Shown here piece by piece: positions 36,590 through 47,944 of a DNA stretch of 64,000 nucleotides; position 1 is the stretch's first letter, and the number at the start of each line of letters is the position of its first letter. Source of the DNA: Rutpela maculata (lineage: Eukaryota; Arthropoda; Insecta; Coleoptera; Cerambycidae); contig OW386293.2 in NCBI GenBank assembly GCA_936432065.2, positions 19,356,234-19,420,233 of the forward strand, written 5' to 3'. Under the pieces are notes generated by a model. It ran no database searches, was not told the DNA's origin, and saw only the letters and a list, made by a program, of their open reading frames with translations. The translations under genes and the position numbers were made by a program.

Positions 36590-37175
36590 CGAAAATAACA
36601 ACGGGAACACAGAGCAAGATACAGGTTGGTGTAATAGCTGAAACTCTGATTAATTACAGGATGACAACACTGCTTTGAAATCGAAAGAAATTAATAGATT
36701 GATGGGAATTCTTCAGACTCTTTATCGAAGAGTATGACACTCTAAGAAGTGACATGAACCAGATTATTGAGGATTAGCACCAATGTTGCGAAAATATTTT
36801 TACAGAGATGAGAGACATGAGATGACCATTTTGAGTTGGAAGATGAGTAGCGGCGGGACTACAAATGCGAACCTTTTAACTGAACTGAAATAAGTAGAAT
36901 TAGCCATATGAAATATAAAAACTGGAAAAGCAACTGGGGTTTAGAATATTACGTTAAATTTAGAAATGTACAGAGGAACAAACAGTATATAAAAAAGAGT
37001 TAATAGAAAATATAAAAGTAATGGATTTTGAAAAAGTACGTCATATACCGAAACATTTGGACATGCGATTTTCAGGTTGCCCCTCTATTACAGCTCAAAG
37101 ACAGAAATTAGTCAAATCGTTATTTTATAAAGATCATATTATATTTAACCAAATTCCCAATAATATCATATAATG
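36590..37175 (+). pseudogene. Possible LINE fragment plus an unidentified open segment
   Basis: Around 36885-36950 a frame with stops reads IKTGKATGV, resembling the IKNGKAPGxD start of non-LTR reverse transcriptases, preceded by a hydrophilic coiled-coil-like stretch (36570-36860) with many stops. A separate frame at 36986-37171 (plus) is open for about 60 codons and includes KVRHIPKHLDMRFSGCP and SITAQRQKLVKSLFYKD. It looks protein-like but I do not recognise it. Both pieces could belong to one decayed element. Confidence 0.35.
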
Positions 37176-38069
37176 TGATAATAATTACAAAGGTTTACAA
37201 AAAAAAAGGTCTTATATCTAATTTGCAAAAATTTCAACTCACGAGTGTTGTATGCAAGGGTTTTTGGTTTTCGAGATGTTTCAGTTTTTCACTTTTTGTT
37301 GAGGAGCCGCAAGTTTGCATACTCAGGTAAGAAAATCAAAATCAGTGCCATTGAACTATAGACCAGTGCCAAACCTGTTTCCAGAGGCCAAAAGTCTGAA
37401 AAATTCTTAGCAGTTTTTGGATGGTGGGAAAGTTTAGGATTAACGGTATATAATTGGGGAAAAGTCTGGACCGCAATAGATAACCGGAAGTGGGGTGGGG
37501 GTGCGAAAAGGTATGTGTTTAGGGGTAAAACGTGGTTTTTTACGATTTCTGGAAAAAGTAGACCTCCTATCGAAAAAAGTTTAATGCAAAAGTTGTAGAT
37601 AATTAAGAGATCTACAACTTTTATTTGAACCATTTTTTTACATAACCTCAAAATTTTGAGAAAAACGCGAAACGAAACGAAAAACCATTTTTTTGTTTTT
37701 TTATTTTTATCTTCCACAAAAATAATTTAATTTTGATGAAATTCGGTGAATACATTGTTATGCATCAAAAAAGCTGTAATTTTTTTGAGGCGTAATATTC
37801 ATTTTTTGATTTTTTTGCGAATTTAATTTGAAATAAAGGCGTAATTTAAGGTTCGGACTGCTGAAAACCGAAATGTTTAAACAACAATTTTACCCAAGAA
37901 ATTGCTAAAAATAACCATTTTTAGGCAAGAAAAAACTTTTTTATGCTTTATATGCACACATACATTGAAACAATTTTATTGACATACATATTTCAAAATA
38001 TTCTAAGTTGAAAAATTGAATTATGGCGGGGCAGTTTTTCTACTACGTGCTCTCGAGTGCGCGCGCACT

Positions 38070-38250
38070 TCTTTTTAACCCCCGACCCAAAAGAGGGTCG
38101 TTTGACGCGTATGTTTGTATGTTTGTTTGTCTCTCTGTCTGTCTGTCTGTCTGTGGCTTCATATCTCTGCAACGGGTGATCCGATTTTGATGTAGTTTTT
38201 CTTATTTGAAAGAGTATTTTGTCGAGAAGGTTACAGGCCATATTAGATTT
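38070..38250 (+). repeat. GTCN-microsatellite repeat, family B
   Basis: CCCCCGACCC with GAGGGTCG forms a hairpin (38080-38101), then (TGTT/TCTG)n at 38110-38152, then CTGCAACGGGTGATCCGATT and TTTGAAAGAG. This block order matches a repeat common in moth and other insect genomes. It differs in sequence from families A and C. Confidence 0.65.
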
Positions 38251-38540
38251 TGATGTTTGGTCGCATCTTGAATTCGCCATGTTGAACTTCTCTAGAAATT
38301 GTTCGATCGAGGTAAAATTGAAAATGTGCAGACAATTATGGTAGCCGAACATGATTTAGGCCTCATTTTGATTCGGTCATATGAAACTGGTACGATTAGA
38401 TACATTGATCGGGGATTTTTAAAAATTTTCAATTTTACTTGTTCGTTCTTTTCTTCCAGCTTGCTTGCAACCCATCCGTCCTTGCCTTTTCACGCGTTCA
38501 CAACTGGTCCGTCGTTGTAAACAAGCAGCCACTACGCAGC

Positions 38541-39645
38541 AAACAGTTACGTTGTATTTGATGGGTATCCCGGAGCTGATGTGACTTATTACAAAGACGG
38601 CATCAACATTAACCGCTTCAACAGCAAGTTCAATGAGTACGAAGGCGAACGTTCACGCAGAAAAACTGGAGAAAGTATCCCTACATTTGAGTTTCATAGT
38701 CATACAAAAATTCCATTTACTCCAGAGAAATTTTTGTCTAATGAAAAAAATAAGAAAAAAATGATAGAAACACTGTCAGAAAAATGTAAACAGTTTTATG
38801 TAAACAAGCAGAAGAAGATGCTGATGCCCTAATTATTAATACAGCCATTGAATTAGCTGAAGATCCTACAAAAATCGTAGTAATTGTGGGTCAGGATATT
38901 GATCTTCTAGTTCTGTTGAACCAATTAAATTCAAATAATTTCGATATTTATTTTCACAAACCAGGTTCACGTAATACAAAAGATACATTTTACACCTCAA
39001 ACAGCTTCAAACATTAATCAAAAAAGAACATTGTTGCGTTCCTCCACTGTTTTTCTGGGAAACGCAGACAAACAAACAATAGCCGAAAATGGTTGGAATT
39101 GAGGTTTGAAATATATCAAACCACTACAGTAAGGACTTCATTTAATTTAGAAACTACCACCAACTGAGGGAGCAGCTGAACAACACTGCTACAGGGCTTA
39201 TTTTCAAATTCAAACTTGGCTTGGTAACAAACTTACAGCTACGGATTGGGGATGGAAACACCATCTAACCGGAATAATGCCTAAATTGACAGAAAAAGAA
39301 TTAATTCCTGAAAGTTTGCTGAAATCTATCTGCTGCAGCTGTAAAACTGGTTGTGGTAGTAAAAGATGCGGTTGTCGAAAGCATGGAGTAAAATGCTCTA
39401 TTCTATACTCGAATTGTCACGGAGTCGAAAACTTCTGAAATACAACCATTAGAAGAAATCAGCGATTCGGAGGTGATGTGTGACGAAACAAATGTTTAAA
39501 ATAATATTGAATATAAAGATCTAGATGAACTTGAGGACCTTGATGAAGTCGAAGACCTTATCGAAGTTCCTGAAGAAACCGAACAATGTGTTGAGTCTGA
39601 TGATGTAGAGCAGCTTCTCAAAAAAATGAGATTATTATAAATTTT
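38541..39645 (+). pseudogene. PIN/FEN-like nuclease plus CXC-domain gene, decayed
   Basis: This is the C-terminal two-thirds of a widespread, uncharacterised animal gene family. YVVFDGYPG (38550) gives the first acidic position of a PIN/FEN-type fold. KFLSNEKNKKKMIETLSEK follows at about 38726, then a frame shift near 38800, then EEDADALIINTAIELA (second acidic pair), IVVIVGQDIDLLVLL (38875-38920, third acidic pair), and a damaged GCDTT-like spot near 39050. Further on, CCSCKTGCGSKRCGCRKHG at 39331-39387 is a clear tesmin/TSO1-like CXC cysteine cluster. A Glu/Asp-rich tail ends at about 39640. Nuclease assignment is my inference from the spacing of the Asp residues; CXC is seen directly. Stops and frame changes make it non-functional. 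Confidence 0.7.
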
Positions 39646-40585
39646 GATTACGTATTTCTACTTTGTTAAATGGTTTAATCTAAAGTACCGTAATAAACTT
39701 ATTTTTAATGTTAGAGTGCCCATAAAGCATAAAATAGTTTTTTTCTTGCCTAAAAATGGTCATTTTTAGCAATTTCTTAGGTAAAATTATAGTTTAAACA
39801 TTTCGGTTTTCAGCAGTCCGAACCTTAAACGGTTAATTAAAGTTCCCTTATTACGTATAACATTGAAATTACCATTTTGCACAACTTACAACACTTGATT
39901 TAAATGAACAATGAAGAATTAGTGACATTTACGGTAAAATCGACCTTGAAAAGAGTATTTTTTTGGTTTTTTCCATTTTTGACAATGTTTTTCCAGAGTA
40001 ACAGTATGATTTTTTTACACTATCTTAAAGTAGAGGTTATAATGAAAAAAAATACCGTCCTGAAATTTTCAAAAATCAAAACTTTGTTAATCAACTTTTT
40101 TGAAAGAAAATTAGGCCTTTTTTCAAATTAAATTCGCAAAAAAATCAAAAAATGAATATTACTCCTCAAAAAAATTACAACTTCTTTGATGCATAATAAT
40201 GTACATTTTCACCGAACTTTATCAACATTAAATTATTTTTGTGGAAGGTAAAAATAAAAAACAAAAAAGTGGTTTTTCGTTTCGTTTCGCGTTTTTCTCA
40301 AAATGTTTGACGTTATGTAAAAAGATGGTTCAAATAAAAGTTGTAGATCTCTCAATTATCTACAACTTTTACATTAAACTTTTTTCGATAGGAGGTCTAC
40401 TTTTGCCAGAAATCGTAAAAAACCACACCTTTTCGTACCCCCACCCCACTTCCGGTTATCTGTTGCGGTCCAATCGATTTGCCCCAATTATATACCATTA
40501 ATCCTAAATTTTTCCACCACCCATATACTGCTAAGAATTTTCTTTTATCAAAAACTATTGGCACTGGTCTACTAGTGCTAATTGA

Positions 40586-41689
40586 AAATTATGTATGTCT
40601 ATGTATTGACATACCCAGTCGACATTAGCTTTAGCCAACGTTTAATCGCTGCATGACATAATTTGCTTTTCTCACGTTCGGCATATTGAAATTTGACTAA
40701 AGTCACGCACTTTAACACTATCATGAATACCTAAGTGCCTAAGTACCTAGATAGGAACCTAGATGAAAAACAACAAAGATACCTAATTATTTTGATTTTC
40801 TGATTATTACATGATCGGCCTATAATTAGCAAGAGCAAAAATTGTACAGCTACTAATTATTGGCGGGAATGCCAATAACGAGACACAATATTATCAAGCT
40901 GATTGTGGCGAGGTCCAAATTAAATAAATATTGATTTAGCTTTTATGCACCTTTTATCAGAAATAAAAAGTAACCTCATATTTAATAAGTGGTACAGAGA
41001 TCAAAAGACATATAGCTATACCTCAGGATTTATATTAATAAGTAAAATCTGAAGAGTCACAAACGAACTCTGTTATTGCTGGTGACGGAAAAATGTCAAA
41101 TTATATTAAAAGCGCTAAAGTATTGCAGCTACGAAGTAAATTTTAAATTATTAAAGGGAGCCTGCCAGTAACTGGGGAAAAGGCCAACATCTGGTGTGAT
41201 TACCCTAGTTCAAAGTTCTATTAAATCTAGTTATGTACACACAATAATAATAACACCCATAGATTTTGTAATTTAAATGAAAATACGTATAGTTTTATCA
41301 AGTGGCTGAATTTATAATGGCACACTTCAACAATATTGTAAGTAAACTTTGTTAGAACAGTCATTTTCATTAGAATCTCATTTTATGTAAGTAGACCGAG
41401 AAGTAAAACAACTGTAGAGATTTACCACAAGATATGCTCCTTATATGAACTAGAATGGCATACACAATAACCTCAGATATGCGGAAAATTCAGAAGACCA
41501 TATTCCTGAATGTTCTTAGATGAAAATTTAACTTGCAAGCGAAATACTTAAGGTAGCTTAGAATCATTAGTTGCTTCCAGTTTTTGATGGTATTGATTTG
41601 GTTATAGTGCAGTGGAATTGCTAAAAATACTGGCATTAATTTCCTGGTGCTCGAAAAAATTATTTTTTTGTCATATTGATTCAGCTTAA
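40586..41689. other. Unassigned AT-rich stretch
   Basis: No feature recognised. Confidence 0.3.
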
Positions 41690-42485
41690 TAGTCCAGTCA
41701 ACGAAGCGCTAAAATGACCAAAATCTCTAACTTGAGTGCTAATGAATGGATTTTGATGAAACTTTGTGCAATGTGTTTGTAATGACGTTAATAAACAAGC
41801 TGAAAAAAAGATTAGAGTAGGAAATGATCGGAAGAGAATTAGGTTAAAAAAACAATGTATTTACCTTTTTTGAGCCAACATAAGATGTTTTCACTCTTGT
41901 GAATTTTTTCGAAAAATGCATATTTTTCGAGATATGGCCACTCTAAAATTCCAAAAAGTGGGGGAAGGGAAATGTGAAAGTTGAAAAAAAAACTGAAAAA
42001 ATTCAGGTGAATGTAATGAGAAATACAAGACTTTTTTTATTTGCAACTTTTCTGGAAAGTACGTTTTCACGGAGTTTTTCCGGAAAAACATGAAATTGTA
42101 AAAAAAAGTCTTGTATTTCGATGATACATTCACCTGAATTTTGCAGATTTTTTTTCAACTTTGACATTTCCCCTCCCCACTTTTTGGAATTTTAGAGTGA
42201 CCATATCTCGAAAAACATGCATTTTTCGAAAAAATTCACAAGAGTAAAAACATCTCATGTTGTGCCAAAAAAGGTAAATACATTTTTTTTTTCATTTTTG
42301 GCCTAATTCTGCAAGTTACGGAACCCATGATAAAAGGGGTGTTTTCTGCCTCATCCGATTATTTCCTACTCTAAACTTTTTTCAACTTTTTTATTAACGT
42401 CATTACAAACACATTGAACAAGGTTTCATCAAAATCCATTCATTAGTACTCAAGTTAAAGGTGAAATCCCCCATTGACTGAACTA
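41690..42485. mobile_element. 0.8-kb palindromic element
   Basis: The ends AGTCCAGTCAA and TTGACTGAACTAT pair. The arms continue through CTAATGAATGGATTTTGATG, TTTTCGAAAAATGCAT and CCAAAAAGTGGGG to an axis near 42070. A stretch of about 80 bp in the right arm (42300-42350) has no partner. No reading frame is recognised. Confidence 0.75.
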
Positions 42486-42718
42486 TAATGGGTACCGTAT
42501 TTTTGAAGTTTCTCAATTTGTTTAAACAATTAAAAAAAAGTTGTGAAATTTAGAGGACGGTGTCTGTTATCTTTCCCAGAGGAGAGCATATTTTTATTTA
42601 TTATAATTGACGAGCAGCAGGCGCCTGTGCGCATGCAAATATTGGATTTCCTACATTTTTATGTTTTGGTAAAGCTAAACGCAAAACTTTCGTCTTCCCA
42701 CGTCAGAAAAATTACGTA

Positions 42719-43410
42719 GATTCCCACGTGGGGTATATTTGTACCCCATGATGAAAATGATACTTCTGATAATTAAACATGTTTTTAATTATACTAAAAA
42801 GTAATAAAGTAAACAGAGTATAGCTATCAAAAAAAAATTTTTTTTTTAATTAAAAAATATTAAAAAAAAATTACCTTAATCTTCTTTCCATCGATAACAC
42901 TTTACTTCCTTTACATGGTGTTCTACACATACAAAGTTTTGACACTCCAAGCAAATTTGCCTAGATTTGCTGTCTTTATTTCGTGTACATAGATAACAAC
43001 GTCAACCTGCAAGTCCTTCCTTCTCTTTGTGTTTCAACTGGGGCCGATGCCAAGTCTGGAACAACATCCCGCATATACTGCTTTAGTGTGTTGCTCAAGC
43101 GTCCTCATTCATTATATCTCCGTATAATATTTTTTTTTGCCAAAGTTTCTCCTAACTGAAGTAAAAAATACCGTCGGACGTCCTTAATATAGTAGCCGCA
43201 GATTCCCACGTGGGGTACAAATGTACCCCACGTTATTCAAAAATTATTATTTCTAAAAAATTAAAAGAAAAATCTTGTTTGACGAGCAGTAATTATTTGC
43301 AAAGCTCTTATTGACACAAAATAAAATTAGTCAAAAAAATATGCACTTTTTGGGAATATATGCAAGAAAAAAAAAGGTTTCTGGGGTACATTTGTACCCC
43401 AGGGAACACG
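42719..43410 (-). pseudogene. piggyBac-type transposase C-terminal relic
   Basis: On the minus strand, about 43185-42880, the sequence reads a degenerate transposase tail and then the cysteine-rich zinc-finger-like end CYLCTRNKDSKSRQICLEC followed by CVEHH and a further CYRW. That C-x2-C...C-x2-C...C-x3-H(C) spacing is the typical end of piggyBac proteins. The piece has stops and a frame change and covers only about 90 codons. Three copies of a GGGGTACA-(A/T)2-TGTACCCC dyad flank it (42732, 43211, 43383), two of them preceded by GATTCCCACGTG; these could be subterminal transposase-binding repeats. No TTAA-bounded ends were found. Confidence 0.65.
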
Positions 43411-44833
43411 AAGGTTTGAAACTTAAAAATTTCTGATTTTTACTCCCTTTGCTTACCGAAGACAAGTATTTTACTTATGTATTCTTTGTTGCTCTACAGG
43501 ATGATGTCATCTATTATTTCCATATCCACGAAGTGGAGTGGAAGTATGTGAAAAACAAACGCAAAACACCAGACCAAAGCCATACTAGATTTTAATGCTA
43601 AAATAAAGAACACCTCAATTTACGCAAGATTTATTTGATATCTCAAAAACCGTTTGCAATAAAAAGAAAGTGATCGATATTAAAATGTGGGGAATTGTAT
43701 GCTTTATTCATCCATGTAAAGAATTTATAGGCATTCCATTTAAAAAAATTGAAAAAAATAATAATTAATTATCAAGAAATGTAAACAAATATTTTGGACA
43801 CCCGGTATAATAATGATTTATTTCAAAAATGTTTTTCAGTAAATACATCATTATCAAATAACATCCTACATTTGAAATAAACCGTAACTTGGCAACGCTG
43901 CATCCAATAGGGAAGATGCATGAAATTTTAAAATGCTTGAAAAAGTGATTTGCTCTTAATTTTCATTACGCACAAAATTATTATAACAAAAGAAATTCAA
44001 AATAAAATTTATTTTCCGTAAAATTAATATTTAGATTATGCTGTAATTTGTAAACAAAACCACGTTACTGCAAACTGTTTCTTATTGGCGTGAAGTCAAT
44101 GACGACATCCGTTATTCGGATAATTTGTCCAAAGTAGACGCAGTGTCCTAACCTCTCGTTGACGTCTGTCTACGAACACATTTTGGAGAATCTTGAATGG
44201 AAAATTACCATATTTGTAGTGATACTCTTAGTTTTACATTTAGGCACAATGCAATATTTGTAATTCATAAGTCATAATAATGTTGTTCACTAGCTCATTA
44301 ACCAAATAATAACACAATAACACCACAAACAAGAACTTGGTAAATTGACTGTAAACAATAAACAGTAAACTGACATTTGACAAACCCATCGAAATTGCTC
44401 TAGATATATGAAACTACAGAAGCATGTTTCTACGGAAAAAGAAACTTCCGTTCACTATTCCGTCCTTGTCTGACAAGATCTGATTGGTTGAAGAAAACGT
44501 CCGATAGGCTTAACCGTCTGTACACAGAACGAGAAAAAGGATGGAATATAGTGCACGCAAGTTTCTCCCTCTGTGTCACTTTCTCTAGTCGAGTGTACCT
44601 TCCAGTTTGTTATTAATTTCGATGGACAAATCATAACGGGAAACGTCACAGTTAATGGCGCCAATAACTGCCGTTTTGAAATATCCAAATTCCTTACTGA
44701 TGAAATTATTTATTTTCTCGCTGTATTAACATTCAAAAAATCGTAAATTTTACATTTTTATAACTTTTTTTTGATGCCTTATCGATTTTCATTATAAAAA
44801 AAAATCATGCAACTTCTCTATTGGCAAAATATA
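43411..44833. other. Unassigned stretch with a family A end
   Basis: CCATATCCACGAAGTGGAGT at 43518-43537 resembles the hairpin end of family A. A GC-richer patch at 44450-44680 has a 77-codon minus frame with no recognisable similarity. Confidence 0.3.
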
Positions 44834-45014
44834 CCGTGCGTGTAATTTCCCATTAGGCATGTACATTCACGTAGCGCGAGAGATATGACAACATAACTGC
44901 CGTAAATTCCTCCGTCGGGCGGAGTATCTCAGCTCTGTTATTTCATTTCAGCCAGCTGGCACGCGCGATGTTGTAATTTTACTCCCTATGCCTAGCGCTC
45001 CGCTACACGCACGG
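44834..45014 (-). mobile_element. 181-bp TA-flanked MITE, copy 2
   Basis: Termini are CCGTGCGTGTA and TACACGCACGG with TA on both sides. It is inverted relative to the copy at 31239-31418. Confidence 0.85.
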
Positions 45015-45734
45015 TATTAGAGTGTAATACAGGGCCCTTGGAGGCTTAACTCTCGTCAAAAAAAATATAGGGTGTCCTATTTAAAAAAAAATTATACTTT
45101 CTTGTGTAACTGGTTTTTGTGACACCTTGTATAATTGAAAATAATTTTACGTTGTAGTAGAAATGAAACATGGAAAGTTTTGTTAAGAAAGTTTTTTTGT
45201 AAAGTTAGCCGTTCTTGCACAATCTTCCAAGGGAACACTAACTGAACACCCTATATAGTAAAGGTAAAAAAAAATAGAAATTATTTTTTGTTAAAAAGGC
45301 TTAGAATGTCATGAAACGTCAAGGATTTTAGTTTTGACCAAACAGAAAATTCCGTCCCTCACTCTGTCGGTCTGTTTATCTGTTACTATTTTTTGAGCAC
45401 GATTACTCTGAAACCGCTTATGATAATGACTTGAAATTTAATACACCTATGTATTATAACGAAATGTGGAAATAAGTACATTAATTTTGATCGTATTCCA
45501 TGGAAGCGTTGGGGAGTAAATGGGGGTAAATGGAGGTAAAGGGCAGAGCTGGGTCGGATACAGTTAGAATGTATTCGAATACCGGATACGGATACATCAA
45601 ATGTATTCGAATACCAGAGAAAATATACGGATACTTTTTACTTTAAAAAGTATCCGAATACCTCGTATTCGAATACTTTTTTCGGATACGGATACCGGAT
45701 ACTTTTCTTTAGTTTGTGAAAAAAATGTTTTATG

Positions 45735-46824
45735 AATAGTATATTATGTATTTAGGTGTGAAAGCAATACATTCCCGGACGACGATGCAAATTGTTGGCC
45801 GAGGCGCTAGCCGAGGCCAACAAGCATCGAAGTCCGGGAATGTGCTTTTACACCGAAGTACACATACTATTTTTTCTGAAATCTCAATCAATATTATTAT
45901 AAATTAAGGAATTTGTATTAATGCATAATATTTCTTCATTACAATCTAACAGCTTACTAACAAATGCAATTTTAATGTCAGTTGGTTTGTCTGCGTGTAT
46001 TTATTTATTGTCTAAAATATACATAAAAAACCGTACGTGAATGTTACTTTCCCGGCCTAGGCCGGGAAAGTAACATTCCCGTACGGTTTTGTTGATTGTT
46101 GCTTGGCAACGGATCTTTTCCAGTCTGTATTGCGATAGTTTCTTAGCAACGGACGAAAATACTGAAATTGTGCATTTTTCGTTCTGAAATCGCGCCGAAA
46201 ATGTAGACATTGCCGATCGGTTTCAGAAAAATTCAGTTTTCTTTAAAGCTGTCCGAGACGTTATCTGTTTCTTTTAAATAAATATATGTAGTGCCTTTGG
46301 GTATTTTATTTGTTTTTCTTTTTGTAACAAAACAAAGTCCACCAACAAAAAATTAATTTTTTTCGAAATCGGTCAAGAATGTAATTTAATGTATACTTTC
46401 TCGGCGCATAATTTTAGATCCCAAAATACGCCATTCTGGTATTTTAGTCCGTCGCTAAGCAACAAGAATCCGGGAAAGTTACTTTACCGGCCTAAGCTGG
46501 GAAAGTAATTTTCCTGGACTGTTTTCTATATATAAAAGTTACGTTCCCGTCCTAGGCCGGGGAAGTAATTCCCAGGACTGTTTTTTATGTATATTTTAGA
46601 CAGTAAATAGTAAGCACTGAATCTCTGACTTTTTTCAAAACAAAAATTCCTTAATTTATAATAATATTGACTGCGATTTCAGAAAAAATAGTATGCTTAC
46701 TTAGCATAGCGTAGTAAAGCATATTTCCGGTCTTCAATGCTCGGCTTAAAGCCTCGGCCAACAATTTACAACGTCGTCCGGGAATGTATTGCTTTTACTA
46801 CTAGATACACAATGTACTATTAAG
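45735..46824. mobile_element. 1.1-kb palindromic element nested in the hAT
   Basis: Ends ATAGTATATTATGTAT and ACACAATGTACTAT pair. The arms include GCAATACATTCCCGGACGAC and its complement near 46770-46790. The interior carries three CCCGG-rich dyads (46027-46090, 46478-46523, 46530-46580). Confidence 0.8.
46027..46090. repeat. Near-perfect 64-bp dyad
   Basis: Two 32-bp arms with no spacer meet at 46058/46059 in CCCGGCCTAGGCCGGG. One mismatch is visible (T at 46038 against G at 46079-46080 region). Confidence 0.85.
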
Positions 46825-46879
46825 TGTCAAAAAACATTAAAATTATTCAACATTTTAACAAAAACTAAAACATATGATA

Positions 46880-47466
46880 TAAGGAGTCATTCTTTATAGA
46901 AAGTTTTGCTTATACTGAAAAATACTCATCTACTTTAACTATAGTTGGAATGTTGATATAACGTACAAGGTGGTTAAAAAATAAGAAAACTTGAAATTTT
47001 TGCGGGAATAAAATACTAGTTGTTGAAATTGAAGCAAAAGTTTAAAATCTTATGGGAAAAATTGTTCCTAATGTCGATAGAAGTTCAGATATGAGATTTG
47101 ATTTAAATTATCTAGTTTTTTTTGGCACCAAGATTAAATTAATTTTGCAATAGTAACTAAAGATAGTAGATGATTTCTTAATTTGTTTAATAAAATAATC
47201 ACAAAACAGTCACTTTTATACTGTTCATATTATCAAATAAATTAGCCACTTTGTCACTTTGGTTAACTTTATAAAATTCTCAACATTAGGAATAATTTTT
47301 TCTATAATATTTTCAACTTTTACTTGAAGAACTGGTCCTTTATTCTTGTAACAATTTCAACTTTTCGTATTTTTTAACCACTCTGTAGGTTATATCGACA
47401 TTCCAACTATAGCTAATAGGACTTTTCAGAATATATGTAAACTTTTTTATAAAGAATGACTAGAAA
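46880..47466. mobile_element. 0.59-kb inverted-repeat element nested in the hAT
   Basis: GTCATTCTTTATAGAAAGTT and its partner near 47440-47460, plus TATAGTTGGAATGT with ACATTCCAACTATA, define arms of about 180-210 bp around a spacer of about 190 bp. Confidence 0.7.
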
Positions 47467-47944
47467 ATAATATTTAATATGGATATATATTGTTTGTGGT
47501 ATTCGGATATTTTCAGTATTCGAATACTTTTATTGCATTCGGATACTTTTAGTGTATTCGGATACTTTCGGTGTATTCGGATATTTTTATTTGTATTCGA
47601 ATACTTTTATCAGTATTCGAATACTCGCGTAATGTATTCGAATAACGGATACTTTATTAATTTGTGTCTGATACGGATAACGGATACAATTTTAAGAAAG
47701 TATTCGAATACAGCTTTCGGATACAGAAAAAGTATCCGAATACTGTATTCGAATACTACCCAGCTCTGGTAAAGGGCATAGCAACCAAGGTGACAAGATT
47801 AGGGCTCAAATTCTGTTTGGCATCACCACCCCCACTGTCATTCCTATTACCATCGCCACACCATTATTAAAGGGGGTATAGAAATAAAATTGTGATATTA
47901 GTAGGTGTACAAGACACAACGGCCTTATTTTTTTTTCCATCAAG

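Larger units (their letters stand above)
37338..40585. mobile_element. 3.2-kb element with long terminal inverted repeats carrying a CXC-domain gene
   Basis: The left arm (about 37338-37962) pairs with the right (about 39712-40585): ACCAGTGCCAA, AAAATTCTTAGCAG, GTAGACCTCCTATCGAAAAA, GCGAAACGAAACGAAAAACC and GTTCGGACTGCTGAAAACCG all return inverted. The right arm has about 250 bp extra (39840-40100), either an insertion there or a deletion on the left. The roughly 1.75-kb interior holds a GTCN-type repeat piece (38070-38250) and, on the plus strand, the CXC/nuclease pseudogene. Target duplication was not identified. I infer that the gene belongs to the element, since the arms enclose it symmetrically. 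Confidence 0.7.
45544..47768. mobile_element. Non-autonomous hAT element with 8-bp target duplication
   Basis: The terminal inverted repeat is CAGAGCTGGGT / ACCCAGCTCTG, and the 8-bp GTAAAGGG is present immediately outside both ends (45536-45543 and 47769-47776), the target size and CAG-type terminus of the hAT superfamily. Both subterminal regions (45560-45710 and 47490-47757) are packed with TATTCGAATAC and GGATAC motifs in both orientations. No transposase frame exists; the interior is occupied by two palindromic elements (45735-46824 and 46880-47466). It interrupts a family A repeat. Confidence 0.92.
45275..47940 (-). mobile_element. GTCN-microsatellite element, family A, copy 5, split by hAT insertion
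   Basis: 45275-45543 holds the AGAATGTCATGAAACGTC, CTGTCGGTCTGT and TGACTTGAAATTTAATACAC blocks. 47769-47940 resumes with the GGCATCACCACCCCCACT and ATTATTAAAGGGGGTAT blocks in the order of the other minus-oriented copies. It is cut off at a T-run where a LINE 3' end begins. Confidence 0.85.
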
